From Mastigias papua (taxonomy: Eukaryota > Cnidaria > Scyphozoa > Rhizostomeae > Mastigiidae): a stretch of DNA of 64,000 bases. This document shows, in pieces, positions 1 to 11,884 of this stretch. Position 1 is the first letter of the stretch, and each line of letters opens with the position of its first letter. The translations under genes were made by a program, and so were the position numbers. Where the stretch lies: the NCBI GenBank assembly GCA_964019165.1, contig OZ025273.1, positions 11,359,279-11,423,278 on the forward strand, in the 5' to 3' direction. The notes under the pieces were generated by a model. It was not told where the DNA came from. It searched no databases and saw only the letters and a list, made by a program, of their open reading frames with translations.

Positions 1-148
1 AGGTTTCGTTAGCTTGGCTTGACAAGAATGTGAACTGCATGGAAGACTCCTAGTATGAAAAGCCTGTGAATATGTCCGGTGGCAAAATTACTCCAACAAA
101 ATACTATCCATCTGTAGCGATTTGGGATTCTTTTGTAGACAGCTGACG

Positions 149-260
149 CAGCTGAAGCTATGCTATGCTGTTTATTATATTATTGTAGCCATAGGCCTAG
201 GCCTAAATAGAAGTGGCACAGCTGAAGCTATGCTATGCTATTTGCTGTATTGTTGTAGCC
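149..260. repeat. Short direct repeat, two copies of about 42 bp
   Basis: Copies at 149-190 and 219-260 both start CAGCTGAAGCTATGCTATGC and end TTGTAGCC. About 28 bp containing AGGCCTAGGCCT separates them. No coding sense is seen; this looks like a local duplication. Confidence 0.8.
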
Positions 261-308
261 GAAAGTTTGATCAATATGAATTTTAAGCACTCATTACATA
301 AAACATAT

Positions 309-486
309 AGAGTGAGTGGCCAAGCGATTCAGCTAGCTTCCGTTTGCTAACTGAAGTTAAGCTTGCCTGTGTAAGGTCAGCAACTGGATGGGCGACTGTC
401 GAGATAAACGATAAAAGCAACTCACTCCGCCGTCCTTAGGGAGGGACGTTAAACTAGGGATCCCATGCATGGATGAGGTATGAATA
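309..486 (+). repeat. Candidate tRNA-derived SINE
   Basis: An A-box-like run GTGGCCAAGCGATTCAG occurs near 316. A downstream segment with GGGAGGGACGTTAAAC and a following GGATCCCATG resembles the conserved body of SINEs found in several marine invertebrates. The B box is not clear. A fuller SINE with a related head, GAGTGGCCAAG, lies on the minus strand at 11106-11366. Family assignment is from memory and unverified. Confidence 0.4.
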
Positions 487-642
487 TTAGTCCTATATTG
501 GCTGAAAATACTAGATATAGCAATCTACTCATTATCAAAGCTACTTACTCAAATCTTGTATATAGTCCATATGAGCCTTTATACTCCTTTAACACACTAG
601 TACACTAGTATTATTACTAAACAGCATTTTTGTAAAAACATA

Positions 643-666
643 TTTCGACGCTCTGGTCCTCATCAG
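643..666 (-). ncRNA. Hammerhead-ribozyme-like core motif downstream of a Penelope-like element
   Basis: Read on the minus strand, the 24 nt start CTGATGAG and end GTCGAAA, with GAC and GTC able to pair between them. This matches the conserved hammerhead halves CUGANGA and GAAA around stem II. It lies 78 bp downstream of the GIY-YIG end of the adjacent element, and Penelope-like elements are known to carry hammerheads. Stem II pairs imperfectly (one extra G) and I could not find convincing stems I and III, so it may be a decayed copy or chance. Confidence 0.3.
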
Positions 667-743
667 TTTATAAAGATGAAAAGTTCAGTAGAAAAGTGTT
701 CTTAAAGTTGGAATGTTCAATAGAACAGCTATATCGATGTGGA

Positions 744-1091
744 TTATTCAACTGCCATCCATTCAATTTTGTTGTTCATGGTGTTTTCCTTTCCTTCTCT
801 GTTTATCATCACTGCCTCTGAAACTTGCCGTAGCATTGCATCATTTTTGAATTGCCCCATAACCGACATACAAAACCGTGGTATACGCCCATTATGTTTG
901 TCTTTGCTATGTTTCCAAAGAACAGAGCTCTCCTCCTTCCTCGCTAGAGATGCTAAGTGTTCCTTTCCTCTTGTATAAGCATTGCGTGATGCTTCCCCAA
1001 TATAAATCTGTTCTTTTCTGTTGGTATTTACACATTCCATAAAGGTGACGCTGTAGGTTACTCCATGAATATCACAGGCGCCTTTCCCCAA
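744..1091 (-). pseudogene. Penelope-like element, GIY-YIG endonuclease part
   Basis: This 115-residue frame carries the GIY-YIG core as YIGEASRNAYTRGKEH, with the Arg and Glu of the nuclease fold, after a YSVTF strand. In Penelope-like retroelements this C-terminal domain nicks target DNA for reverse transcription. It overlaps the end of the RT frame at 1058-2065 in another frame. The RT frame ends in Cys-rich CGKADCMVC and the nuclease starts a few residues on, so one indel near 1075-1090 has split a former single ORF. One Cys expected after YSVT is Phe. The element is a remnant. Confidence 0.8.
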
Positions 1092-2065
1092 TTAATGCAT
1101 ACCATACAGTCGGCTTTCCCACAGATTTTACTCTTAAAGGGGTTCGATCGTTGCAGGAGTCTCTTTAAGGAGATGCCTTTCTGTTCGATAACCTTGATTT
1201 TGAGCCCACTTGCTTTTATCTCTTCTGTGTATCTTCTCTGTAGCTCCGATTTTGGAAAGGCAGATATAAAGATCACTGCATCATCACCTCTTGTTTTACA
1301 CCAATTATTTTTCTTTTTCTGCTTTTCAATTGCTCTTTCTTTGGTTTTCCATTCTCTCGGTCTGTACAAAGGTCTTATTCCACTCTCATCAGCTGATACT
1401 CTATCATCGTATGCCTTCATGGCAGACTTCACTACTTCATACCGGAATTTCTTACTATACCCTGAATATTGTATTTTCATCATGTTATTGACATGTCGTG
1501 TTGGAACATCCCAAGGAAGTCTTTTACTACAATTCAAAAGGACACGTAGCATTTCTTGTGTTAACACTGTTCGCTTTGTGCTCCACGGTATAGCTGACTT
1601 GGCATTGATAACATTCTTAGATGCGACATCTTTGGAGTAGAATTCATGCATGATCACAGAATGGGCTTTATGTTTCTCTATCCATACCTTAAGATCAAGT
1701 ATGGGCATCTTGCCATCCTCATGGTTAGAAGGAAAGTCTACTTCTAATTGTATGGCTGAGTGAATATCATTTCCAATATCTTGTATCAGTAACATTGTTG
1801 GTTTGTCTGCATTTATTGCTCGGTCTTCACAGATGGCATTTTTGTTTAGATAAAGTTTCTTAGTTTTATACCTCATTCCCGGTGGAGTGGCGCTGATCAC
1901 AATATTAATGTCATCTACATACCGTTTATACATGCTACAATCTATTTTGAGGTCTCTCAACTTGGTTCTAAACTCTCCGCCCCACCACAACATAAATATC
2001 TGTGCCAGTGTTCCTGTAAGATCAAGTCCTATACTTAATACATCATATGTAGCCAAATATGACAC
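1058..2065 (-). pseudogene. Penelope-like element, reverse transcriptase part (5' truncated)
   Basis: This frame contains the RT active-site motif KRYVDDINIV about 45 residues in, then a thumb-like region and a Lys/Arg-rich linker leading to the CxxxxCxxC motif CGKADCMVC that precedes the GIY-YIG domain. The fingers and first catalytic Asp region are absent, so the copy is truncated. Just upstream on the minus strand a pyrimidine run ending in AG (near 2069-2085) could be a 3' splice site. Some Penelope-like elements keep introns, but simple truncation explains it too. Confidence 0.8.
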
Positions 2066-2479
2066 ACCCTGAATAAGAAAAGCATAGTAACTTACAGTAA
2101 TGAACCACCAGCATATGAATGCATGATTCCAAAATGCAGTTCAAACGACATTGGTGTAGTGAGGATTTTTATTGTGTTGATTGTAGATAAAGGATGGAAA
2201 CTAGTGATGTGTTTTATATTGAACTATTTTGTTGAGCAATTTAAATCAATGAACTATTCTAAAGCAAATACGAAGCTCTTCTTAATCATTGAAACAAATG
2301 ACCCAAATCACTCCGTAAATTTGTTTAAATGTGCGAATTTTCAGGATTTTTGAAGAGTCTTCCTGAGAAGACAGTATAATACATTGAATCGATATCTCCT
2401 TAACAAGCTGTCAAGTTACCATCTACACTGGTGCTATTATTTGTCGGGAGAATGCATACCTGTTTTCTGAGATATTAGA

Positions 2480-2629
2480 TGTAATCCATATGTCACCTAT
2501 CATGATCCTTCTGTCAACTTTTATCAACGATATATTGATGATATATTATGTGTTTTCAACACTGAGGATGAGGATATAGCTAAATTTTTGTTCTCAACCA
2601 ATAACGATTTATTTATATCAAACTATTAA
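2480..2629 (+). pseudogene. Reverse transcriptase scrap with YIDD box
   Basis: A short open stretch on the plus strand encodes FYQRYIDDILCVFNTEDED, an RT palm motif of the Penelope/LINE type, and stops at 2629. Nothing recognisable flanks it in frame. It is opposite in strand to the element at 744-2065, so it is a separate insertion. Confidence 0.55.
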
Positions 2630-2825
2630 CCAATTATTAACCAAGAGGATGCTTCAAGCTCTTACATTCTTCACTGTGACACCATTTTGAAGAGGAATTC
2701 CTATGGACTGAAAAATCACTGATATCTTGGAGCCCTAAGCTGTGAAATGAATAGTTTCCATACATTCGATGCATGGAGCAGCGCCTATTGTTTACCGTAT
2801 ATACAGGAGGCATATACAAACGATT

Positions 2826-3957
2826 GTTTTCCTATTGCTGCTATCCCTTTCACTGTCCCTCGTTGGTTGGTTGATGTTCATTACGTTGCAGCCTTGTTTT
2901 ACGTGCAGAGAACACGGAAGCAGAGAGAGGAGACGATGCTATTGAGTGTACTCACACTCTGTTTTGACTAACTATATATTTCAATTTACATGAATATATA
3001 CATAAACATTGAACAACTCAAGGTAAACATGAATTACCTACAGGAAGGGTTAGGTGGCAGTTTGTAGCTTGCTGAATGGATTCGTGTGGCGATGATTGCG
3101 TGGAGGACAACAGAAGAGTAATGGCCAGATGTATGATGACAGGAGTGACGCAGGGTGATGTCCCAGGTGTGCGATATAGGGAATGCGAATGAATGAAAGA
3201 AGGAAAGTTGATGTTGAGTACGAAATGGCCTATGTGTACATTGTTTACGTTCACTACGGGCCGAAGAAGTTGACGTGAAACGAAGACAGGGGAAGGCGTC
3301 AAATGAGTGTGCACTGAGTTGCTGCTGCCTTGAGTTCTGTGTTGGCACTACAGTGAGTCGAGTGCGATGATCCATATGCGAGTTGGGGAAGTACTTCAGT
3401 GAGTCGAAGGCTGTTAGCTGCGAATGGTTGATAATCCTGTTGGAAATTGGTGTGCTAAATATTGAACCAACGAGGAGCCTTGCCGGTCACGTTTCGCCGT
3501 CACCATATTAGGAAGGATGGTTTTCCTATCATTATTGCTTGTCCTTTGACTGACCCTCGTTCGTTGGTTGATGTTCATTACGTTGCAATCTTGTTTTAAG
3601 TAAAGAGAACACGGAAGCAAAGAGAGGAGACGATGTTGTTGACGGTACTCTGACTCTACTCTGACTGACAATACATTATAATTTATATGAATATACACGT
3701 AAACATTGAACAACCCAAAATACACATGATTTAACTAAAGTAGGGGTTAGGTTGCTGTTGGAGGATTGCTAAATAGATTCATGTGGCGGTGATTACGAGT
3801 GAAACAACAAAAGAGGAATGACCAGATGTGTGATGACAGGAGTGAAGCAAGTTGACGTCCAAGGTGTGCGGTGTAGGAAAACGGATGAATGAAAGAAGAA
3901 AATCAGCATTGAGTGAGAATGGCCTAAGTGTGCAATGTTTATGTTCACTACAGGCCC
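2826..3957. repeat. Diverged direct repeat of about 437 bp
   Basis: Copy 1 spans 2826-3262 and copy 2 spans 3520-3957 in the same orientation, roughly 80% alike by eye. Both run from GTTTTCCTAT to TTCACTA..GGCC, and shared blocks include GGTTGATGTTCATTACGTTGCA-like and AGAGAACACGGAAGCA sequences. A 257-bp unique spacer separates them. They could be LTRs of a tiny element or a segmental duplication. No ORF of note is present. Confidence 0.75.
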
Positions 3958-4519
3958 ATCCTGAATTACCACTGTAATTCAAAATCAAAGGGGCTTTGCA
4001 TATTATGCTACGCTCACACTGCTCCGTTTTCGAAATAGCCCTTTTTTGTAGATATCACCCGTACACATTGCTCTGTTCTTGTACAAACATGGAGATGAAA
4101 TGAAAATATCCGCTTTTGTGCCTTCGTATTCCTCGCAACAATGGAAGAAGAAATACCCGTCTTGTGGCTTCATCCGTTCACACTGATGAGTCTTTGTTAA
4201 ATAGACAGAGTCATAATTTGTGTTGCTGCTATGGCAGCATTTTTGGTTTTATCCGCTTTTATGTTTTCATACTGATTCAGAGCGTTTTAGAAAAACTCCG
4301 TTTTTGTAAATATCCACGTCGAAGAGGGTTTTCGAAAACCTCCGTTTGTGTTCTTTTTTTGTATGGAGTAGTGTGAACGGCTTTACAAGAACGGATTGTG
4401 TTCTCTGCGTTTTGGTATAAAGACGGAGCATTGGGAACAGGGCATATATAGTAAGTATACAGCTTAAATAGATAAATTAGGCGCCTTAACGAAATACTTT
4501 TGAAAAGAAGATTGTTCAC

Positions 4520-4740
4520 CATGATAGACTTTGTCGACTCAACTCCACTTTTGATGGAAACCACAAAGCAGAAAGTTTTGACATTCAACGGAATCAAACC
4601 GATGATGGTAACGGGACATTTTGGGCACATCGCCCTGTCGATTCTTGTGAGAGTAGTTCGCCAGAGAAGGACACCAGGTACAACAGTGGCAGTAGTGATA
4701 CAACAGTCCAGTGTGAATCAGATACTGATGAATCAAACAG
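4520..4740 (+). repeat. Interspersed repeat, copy 1 of a possibly coding family
   Basis: This stretch matches 25818-26000 on the opposite strand, and in one frame both encode related peptides. Each starts TFDG(N/D)HKA, has a FDI core a few residues on, and ends in an acidic SDTTV..ESD.D(E/D)S tail. Neither copy has a long ORF with a clear start. The family is not one I recognise; it could be the relic of a transposase or accessory ORF. Confidence 0.5.
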
Positions 4741-6125
4741 ATAACGCAACACCTCCTAGACAACACCCATAGCAATAGGGCACTATTTGGACGTCTGTAC
4801 ATTGCACATGAAAAGAGAGGCATATCATTAAGTCGACGACCGGTCTCAACTCTTACGGTAAAGAAATCTTCCTTCCTTTTGAACAAAGAGAGTTTGCTAC
4901 AGTGTAGATATGGCACGGGATCAGTATCTGGATTTCAGTATAAAAAGCTGTACTCAGTGTTTCATGGATTCATTGTGTTCACGCTACATCTTTATTTCAA
5001 GACAAGGGAAAGAAGAGAGCACCGTGAGCTTGGAAGGCGTACTCAGAGACCATTTCATCGTTCAACATCATGGCTGATCATCTATTTGCTACCATGCAAC
5101 AAATTTCCCGAATATCAGCCAAGTAGACAGATTTACAGTTTTCCTCTATGATAGAACCAGCGCTCATTAATCAGTGAATGACACACGTCAAACTCTCTAG
5201 TCGGGAGTTGCTTTGCAAGGAGAACTGGAAATAAAATTATGAAATGTCCTGTCACGTGGAATTGCACACGGTGGAAATGTAGCAAAGTATGATGTCAGAT
5301 ACTGAGCGTTTTATGTGTAGATGTGAAAGATGAGAAAGGCAACTTTGAAAAACATTGCAGAGGATTGATTGTGAAAAGAAACCGAAAATTTCGTAACATT
5401 GCACAGTGTCCATAAGGTGTTGTGTAAATCAAAATATGTTGTAATTGATGTCTAGACGTGAACATTGTATTTTTCATGTCTCTGACAAGCTAACATTTGC
5501 AATTAAATGGGAGGAGCTTCCGCCATTGAAGAAAATGACGTCATATAGCCACCATCTTGGACAATGTGTCGGTTCTAGAGAACTCTCTGAGTGCCCATAC
5601 CAAAATGTACCTTATATGCAAAATGGTAATTTTGTCCATTCTGTTCCACCAACATCACTAAGTCACCTCAGTAGAACGGGAGCATAGGGATATATCAAGG
5701 GTGAATAACCAATTAAATTTAATTTTCAAATTTTATTTCTTATTGTTGGAATCCCACGTTTAGGGTATTTCTTTAGTGTAGCGGCTCTTCCTTTCACGGA
5801 GACGTGTCCCTTATGCCATAGTCTGGCTTTTAGTGTCGACCTGAACACACACCACAGTCGGTAGATTTTAGTCTATATATAGGAACTACTCATACAGCCA
5901 ATAACTGCCTCTATGTGCAGAACCGATGGACGTGAAAGTTGTAAGGAACCAATTGTTCTTCCTTAAAGGAGAAAGTCCTTTATGTTCATGAGGTTGATGT
6001 CTTATGTTCTGAGGTTGTAATCAACCAAAGGAAGTAATGTTGGGGACACGTTGTGTTAGAAACAATTTTTTACGTCTTCTAGGAGAGTAGTGTAGCCTTG
6101 CTTTAGGCCGGATATTGTCGACAAA
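4741..6125. other. Non-coding stretch upstream of the Galpha gene
   Basis: The six frames show only short, unconvincing ORFs. The last part should contain the Galpha promoter and 5' UTR. A pyrimidine-rich CCTTGCTTTAG at 6095-6105 could be the 3' splice site of a 5'-UTR intron, but this is a guess. No TATA box or repeat is evident. Confidence 0.5.
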
Positions 6126-7268
6126 ATGGATTGTTGCCCTTTTGGACAAAGTAAGGCAGATAGGCACAGTAGAGAAATTGACAACTACTTGGAACGACAA
6201 AATGCTAAGTACAGAGCAATCCATCGTTTGCTGCTACTTGGAGCTGGTGAGAGCGGAAAAAGTACATTAGTAAAGCAAATGAAGATACTCCATCAAAATG
6301 GCTTCCAGGAGTCAGAGAGAATGGAGATGGTGATAGAGATCAGAAAGAATGTTCGGGAGGCAGTAATCACTGTTTTAAAGGCTATGGATGTTATTGAACC
6401 AGGTTTAAAACTTGATAATGAGGAAAACAATGGACGTGCCGAATGGTTGTTGAAGTACGCTACCTGCAACGATTTCGAGTATCCAAATGAATTTTATGAC
6501 CATGTGAATGCGTTATGGCAAGATAGAGGATTTCTCCACTGCTATCAGAGATCGAACGAATATCAGTTGATCGATAGTGCGAAATACTTCTTTGACCGAG
6601 TGGATGAAATTAGGGAAAGAGATTATATACCAACTGATCAGGACATCCTACGTTGTCGAGTACTGACCACAGAGATTTCAGAGACAAAGTTTACGATAGG
6701 TACAAAGCCTGGCAAAATGGTAACCTTTCATATGTTTGACGTGGGAGGACAGAGAGACCAACGACGGAAGTGGATACAATGCTTTAATGATGTCACTGCT
6801 ATCATATTTGTCGTGTCTTGCAGCAGCTATGACATTGCTTTGAGAGAAGATCCAACTCGTAACAGACTTAGAGAGAGTATTGATCTTTTTCGTCAAATTT
6901 GGAACAATCGATTCCTGAAGTATGTCTCTATTATTTTGTTTCTGAATAAACAGGACATTTTGAGCGAGAAAATAATGGCTGGAAATTCAAAACTGGAAGA
7001 CTATTTTCCTGATTTTGCACATTACAAAACTCCAGATAAGGCGGTACGAGATGCTCCTGACGAAGTTGTTCGTGCAAAGTATTTCATCAGAGATAATTTC
7101 CTAAGAATAGCTAGTGAAAGTAATGGTAATGCTCATGAAGACCATGACTGCTATCCCCATTTCACGTGTGCTGTCGATACCAAAAATATTGAGCGCATCT
7201 TTCATAGCTGTAGGTTTATAATACAAAGAGAACATCTTAAGAAGATTGGGGTGCTACCAACAAGATAA
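6126..7268 (+). CDS. G-protein alpha subunit, Galpha(s) class, intronless
   Basis: This 380-residue GTPase would relay signals from a heptahelical receptor, classically Gs to adenylyl cyclase at the plasma membrane. Visible motifs are the P-loop GAGESGKST (39-47), RCRVLT with the switch I Arg at 178, DVGGQR (205-210) with catalytic Gln209, NKQD (274-277) and TCAV (347-350). [21 protein letters not shown] and the SNEYQLID block are closest to Galpha(s). The start is supported by an in-frame TAG at 6093 and good context (A at -3, G at +4). Oddities: the protein begins MDCC, so it has no Gly2 for N-myristoylation but has Cys3/Cys4 for palmitoylation. The beta2-beta3 loop is a few residues longer than in Gs. 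The receptor-contact tail ends [11 protein letters not shown] instead of the usual HLRQYELL. It is read as one exon, while animal Galpha genes usually have several introns. It may be a retrocopy-derived or lineage-specific paralogue. Confidence 0.95.
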   Translation: MDCCPFGQSKADRHSREIDNYLERQNAKYRAIHRLLLLGAGESGKSTLVKQMKILHQNGFQESERMEMVIEIRKNVREAVITVLKAMDVIEPGLKLDNEENNGRAEWLLKYATCNDFEYPNEFYDHVNALWQDRGFLHCYQRSNEYQLIDSAKYFFDRVDEIRERDYIPTDQDILRCRVLTTEISETKFTIGTKPGKMVTFHMFDVGGQRDQRRKWIQCFNDVTAIIFVVSCSSYDIALREDPTRNRLRESIDLFRQIWNNRFLKYVSIILFLNKQDILSEKIMAGNSKLEDYFPDFAHYKTPDKAVRDAPDEVVRAKYFIRDNFLRIASESNGNAHEDHDCYPHFTCAVDTKNIERIFHSCRFIIQREHLKKIGVLPTR

Positions 7269-10200
7269 GAAGGCTTCCGCCAGGCAACTATTCCTTTCCT
7301 ACCTTGGAACGCAAGTTCAGTTGATTTATTTGGGCCCACAACAGGCCCAAACTGTTGTCAACAAAAGATAGAAACCTATCAGAAAGGCTATTGCCTAATC
7401 AGTGGTAATTAGTTTCCTTTACTTACCTGTGCCTTTCTCATGATTTGACATGTTTTTTTATCTATTGTTAACTGATATAATTATAATGGACCTGTTAAAT
7501 ACATCTGCGTGAGACCAAAGGCTCACACTTCTTTGCTTAGCATTGAAGTCCTATGTGTTTTTATAAGAAAGTCTTTTGGCCCCATCATCGAAAGTTTCTT
7601 ACATTTCTGTACTAACACACTTTTATGAATATTTTGGCAAGAGTTGTTGAGGTTGTGAAGTCTGCACTGCTACATAAACAGAGGTACTATGCAAACACAA
7701 CATTTTAATGCATAGATTAACACAGGAAATCTATACAACATACATTGAGATGTTGGACTTACATATACATGGGAATCTAAACTTATACAGACTTTTTCAC
7801 TTTCTTAGGTGTCGCAGTTCCATGATTGACCTTTCTTGAATTGTTGAGTGGTCAAGCACTGATTTCTTATACGCCAATTTCTTATAAAAGAATGTATACT
7901 AGTCCGGGGACTGCCCCTTGCTTGAGAGCTGGCTAACATTTCCTCAAATAGCCAAGATTTCTAAAAGTTGTTCTATTATCAGAGAGATTGTTGACTGTCA
8001 ATAATAAGATACATTTCTATCAATATTTAACATATACGTTTCAAATTAGAAATGCTTGTTACATTTTCCAATATTTGTTCTGAAGGTAGTGGCATGATTA
8101 TTGGAAGTGATTCATTAGTTCCTATCAGTAGTTTATTATCAGCTCTGCATATGGGGAAAGGCAATTTAGTTCAAACATTCTATTCCTTTATTTTACTGCA
8201 ATACAGGTTGGCTACCTTTAAGATCAACTTGCTTTGAGTACAGAAGTAGGAATCATGTAAATATTGTTTTACCTATAAGATGGAAGCCCCTAGAGGGATT
8301 TTTCTCTTATGTATGGGCTTTGGAACTGGCTAGATGTTTTTAGTATATGCCAAAAGGCATATCTGAGCAAAAGATGATACCATTGTTACGTATTATGAGA
8401 CTTGTTTTAAACAGCTTTAATATGTGTTGTATTGTATAGGGGTTATTGGGATAATGAACCTAGATTGATGTATCATGTGATATTTTGTCTTATGAGTTTG
8501 AAACTATATACATTGAGATATTTTCTCTCTCCATTGTACTCTCTATCAAGGCTTTTTATAAAATATCTAGTCACATGGTTAGCCATGACTCACTATAGAG
8601 AGGAATTGTCAATGGATGTTAGCACTTTTGATGGGTTATATTTCGTTATACAATAGCCACAGCAGCCTTTTCTCTCTGTGTGCACAAATATGGGTTCTTG
8701 AAGGATTTCTTTAGTCCCATGAAAGAGAAGTTGTAGAATTTTTGTGAATTGGTAGTGTTTCTGAAACACAAAAGATGCAAAACATGCCAGATTTGAGTGT
8801 TATGTGTGAGAAGCATTTGATTTCTTTAGTCAATGATTATGACAAAATTGCCAGTTCTGTTCTCTTAGTTCCAAAGATTTTAATGTCACCATTCATCTGC
8901 CACACACCTCTACAGTCATTTCTAATTGGACCGATGTATCATTTATTTCTGCCAATACACCAGATGTTCTACTAATGCCCCTAGAAGGTAACTATTGAAG
9001 GCAGCCCAGGCTCAGAGATACAGCCCTACACTCGTAGTTACCATAGCGTTTGATTATCAAAATGGTGGAGGAATAGGGCATGGCCATATGGCAGAGTCAT
9101 AAGGGACTGGGCCAACAGCACCACTAATGGACAGTTAATATGGAAACAATCAAGTCATTGTAATACCTAGAAAACATAATACATCAGAATCATGAAAAGT
9201 AATGGTTCTAAGGATGATTGAACAGTGTGGCTTGCTATGCTCCAGTATCTTTTCAGATAGATAGTTTTGAATGTTCTTTCAAGTTGAAAGAAATGCTGGA
9301 GATTTTACAACATTTTGTCATTGCTGGAGTCAGCTGGAGATTGCACTGTAATCCTGGAGTCTCTAGTGGAATGCAACTTTGTACACTTTTGAGCATTACC
9401 ATTAGTGTTCTTACCAGCCTGACTGTTATTATCAACTTTTCTTTGGTTTTCTGGTCTCTGGAGTTTTCTTTTGTAGAAGCTCAGTTGAATAGCTGATTAT
9501 CTTTTGGCCATCAGAGTTTCAAAATTCATTTGAAGTTGTTATATGCAAGGGAAACTAAGGAATAAGTACGTAAGTTTGTGCTCATTTGTTTGTCTGGAAG
9601 CAAATCCCACCTAAGCAAACACACATTAATGCCTATTCATTTGGACACAGATGTGTAGTTGTTTTTCCAAGCAGAAGTCATTTCTTGATTCTAATTTGTT
9701 TGTATTCATATATGCTTCTACAGCCACATTGCTACAATATAATTCCACTGTAAACATGCATTTGCTTGTCAACCATATGACCATTACAAAGAATTAAAAA
9801 CTACTTTAAACAGAAGAACAATATCAATGCGGAACCTTTGGGTGGTGAGTAGTGAGGGACAAAGGTTATAACAACAAAGGGAAGATGCCCCCAGTGTAAT
9901 TTGAAGTGAAATCTTGGGTGGCTTCAGACTTCCCCTTCAGTACGGAATAGACAGGACAGGAGGGGTTGGAATAGTAGGAGTATTGGAAACTTAATGAAAA
10001 CCTAATAAATGGGGGTTCGGAATAGCCAGTTTGGGTGGAACTTCCCAATTAATTATAGCTATGAATGAGGTTTTCACAACACAGTTCAGCTGCAAACAAT
10101 ATGACAACCACTTAATTCTCGACCAAATTAGAGATACAAAAATAATAAATAGGGAGTTTAGAGTAAGGGTGTTCAGGTGGATGTTTCAACAAACTACTAG

Positions 10201-11105
10201 GTGGGAGATGTTTATTCATGACTCAAAGGTAAGTCTAGTTCCAAAACCCTTTGATCTGTAAGCCTTTTTTCGTACCTTTCAATGTGTGGAATTTGTTTAT
10301 CTGATAGCCATTTCTTACAAAACTCTGTAATGTAGCAAAAGGATATGAATTCAGACGATTACAGTATGTGTTCCTTCTCAAAATGGGGTACATTCATTTT
10401 TGCACCATTTAGAAGTAGCTGACCTTCAGTTGCCTAGATATTCAAAGCTAATATAAAGTCAAGTATACGGTTTTGCATTGTAAGTTTTTTACAAGTATGA
10501 TATATACAGTATGTTGCTTTGTTCATTTATCTCATGGGTCCAGATATACCTATCTAAATCCTTGGGCTGCAGGCCGATATAGAGCATCATACTTCCCTAT
10601 GATGTTTTCAAATCATGCATGTACATTATCGTGAAAGTAGAAAAATATGCCTTTTTGGATAGAAGCCTATTTTGGCTAGAAATAGGCCTGTTAATGTAGT
10701 ATGTTGATATCTTGGAATGCATCAGGGTGTTGCAGAATCTCCAAGCAATTTTCAAGTTCAGCAGATGCTTTGTACCAGTGCTCGTGTTGATATGTTTTAT
10801 GCTTACCAGTCAATCAAATTCATGGATGGCCAGAGAGAAATTATTGAGTTTTACTCTAATTCGGCTTGTTGCACATTCTAGATAGAAAACAGCAGATGAA
10901 TCCGATAGTGTTTAGACATTGGTTGGTCAATATACCTACGACCTTGCGTAACAAGTGAACGTTAAAGCCTTACTGGCTCAGGTGCGTGGTAAAGTCTTTC
11001 CTGTCTCATTTGTATTTTGAGATTACTTAGCTTTTAAGGCTATTCTGCGTTAATTGTGAAGTACGCGTTTTCTGCGTTATAAGAAACTGGCTTACAAGGA
11101 AACAT
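7269..11105. other. Intergenic region, nothing recognised
   Basis: The first several hundred bases are probably Galpha 3' UTR. Beyond that only short ORFs without recognisable domains occur (for example at 9218-9496 and 10031-10261). I see no tRNA, element end or convincing exon. Confidence 0.5.
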
Positions 11106-11366
11106 TAAGGTAAAGTTAAAGGTCAGTCCCATATACGATTCCGTACGTTGGGGAGTGCCCGTTAGAGGGACACTTATCCTGAGCCACCGGCATAGAGAGG
11201 TAGGGTGGCCAGTTCCTTTCCTCGCCGCCTTTACCTTCCCAACTGCTGACACCAGGTACTCATTTGCTGCTGGGTGGATAGTGAGCGAGCATCCCAACTT
11301 TGATCCGAGGGTTCAGCTCGAACCACCAATGTTTTGCTCAGCAGTCAAACCACTTGGCCACTCGCC
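11106..11366 (-). repeat. tRNA-derived SINE
   Basis: On the minus strand the head reads GGGCGAGTGGCCAAGTGG (A box) and about 30 nt later GGTGGTTCGAGC (B box), the spacing of a Pol III tRNA-type promoter. A GC-richer body follows and ends near a run of short GGTAAAGTTAAAG-like repeats. The body motif GAGTACCTGGTGTCAGCAGTT reappears, diverged, at about 15085-15135. Confidence 0.65.
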
Positions 11367-11871
11367 CATAAGAAAATAGTACTAGGCCAAAAAATTTACC
11401 TTCTGTATATATATTTTGTAAGTCTTAATTTCCTTGATGTTTGTTTCGGAAAAGATCGTAAATTTAGATTTTGATCTACCTGGGCTTTCGTGATGATCAA
11501 TGTTTATATTTATCCATAAAGGCTTAATTTCTAAACAGTAAAATAAGGCAATCTTGCTCCTGAAAAAATGTCAATTAGGACAGTTCTAGAGGCACCTGAC
11601 AATGATAACAGAGGGGCTACCCCCCATAAATTATAAACCATTCGATAGCTCTTCACCTGTAAATTCATATGCTACCCCACTTACCCCATAGGCTTAGGGA
11701 TAGGAGTAATAACATATCTTGACTTGTTTTGTTTACGCCTAATGCGCCATGTTTGCAATAACTTGTTACCTTCTTGATTCCCTGTGACCATCATGAGTTG
11801 AGTTGTAAAAATGGCATCAAGGAGCACGTTGCCTCTATCTGTTAAACTCACACACTACACTGGCGACGAGG

Positions 11872-11884
11872 ATTAAAATGAACT
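11872..11884 (+). other. Retroelement primer-binding-site-like sequence
   Basis: TGGCGACGAGGAT follows a CA-ending stretch, and gag-like sequence begins about 130 bp on. This is a common start of the internal region in animal Ty3/gypsy elements. The 5' LTR would end just before about 11868; its left end is not identified. Confidence 0.5.

Noticed and set aside
3018..3375. Two overlapping minus-strand ORFs of about 100 codons
   Set aside because: They span the end of a 437-bp repeat; frames are not conserved between the two copies.
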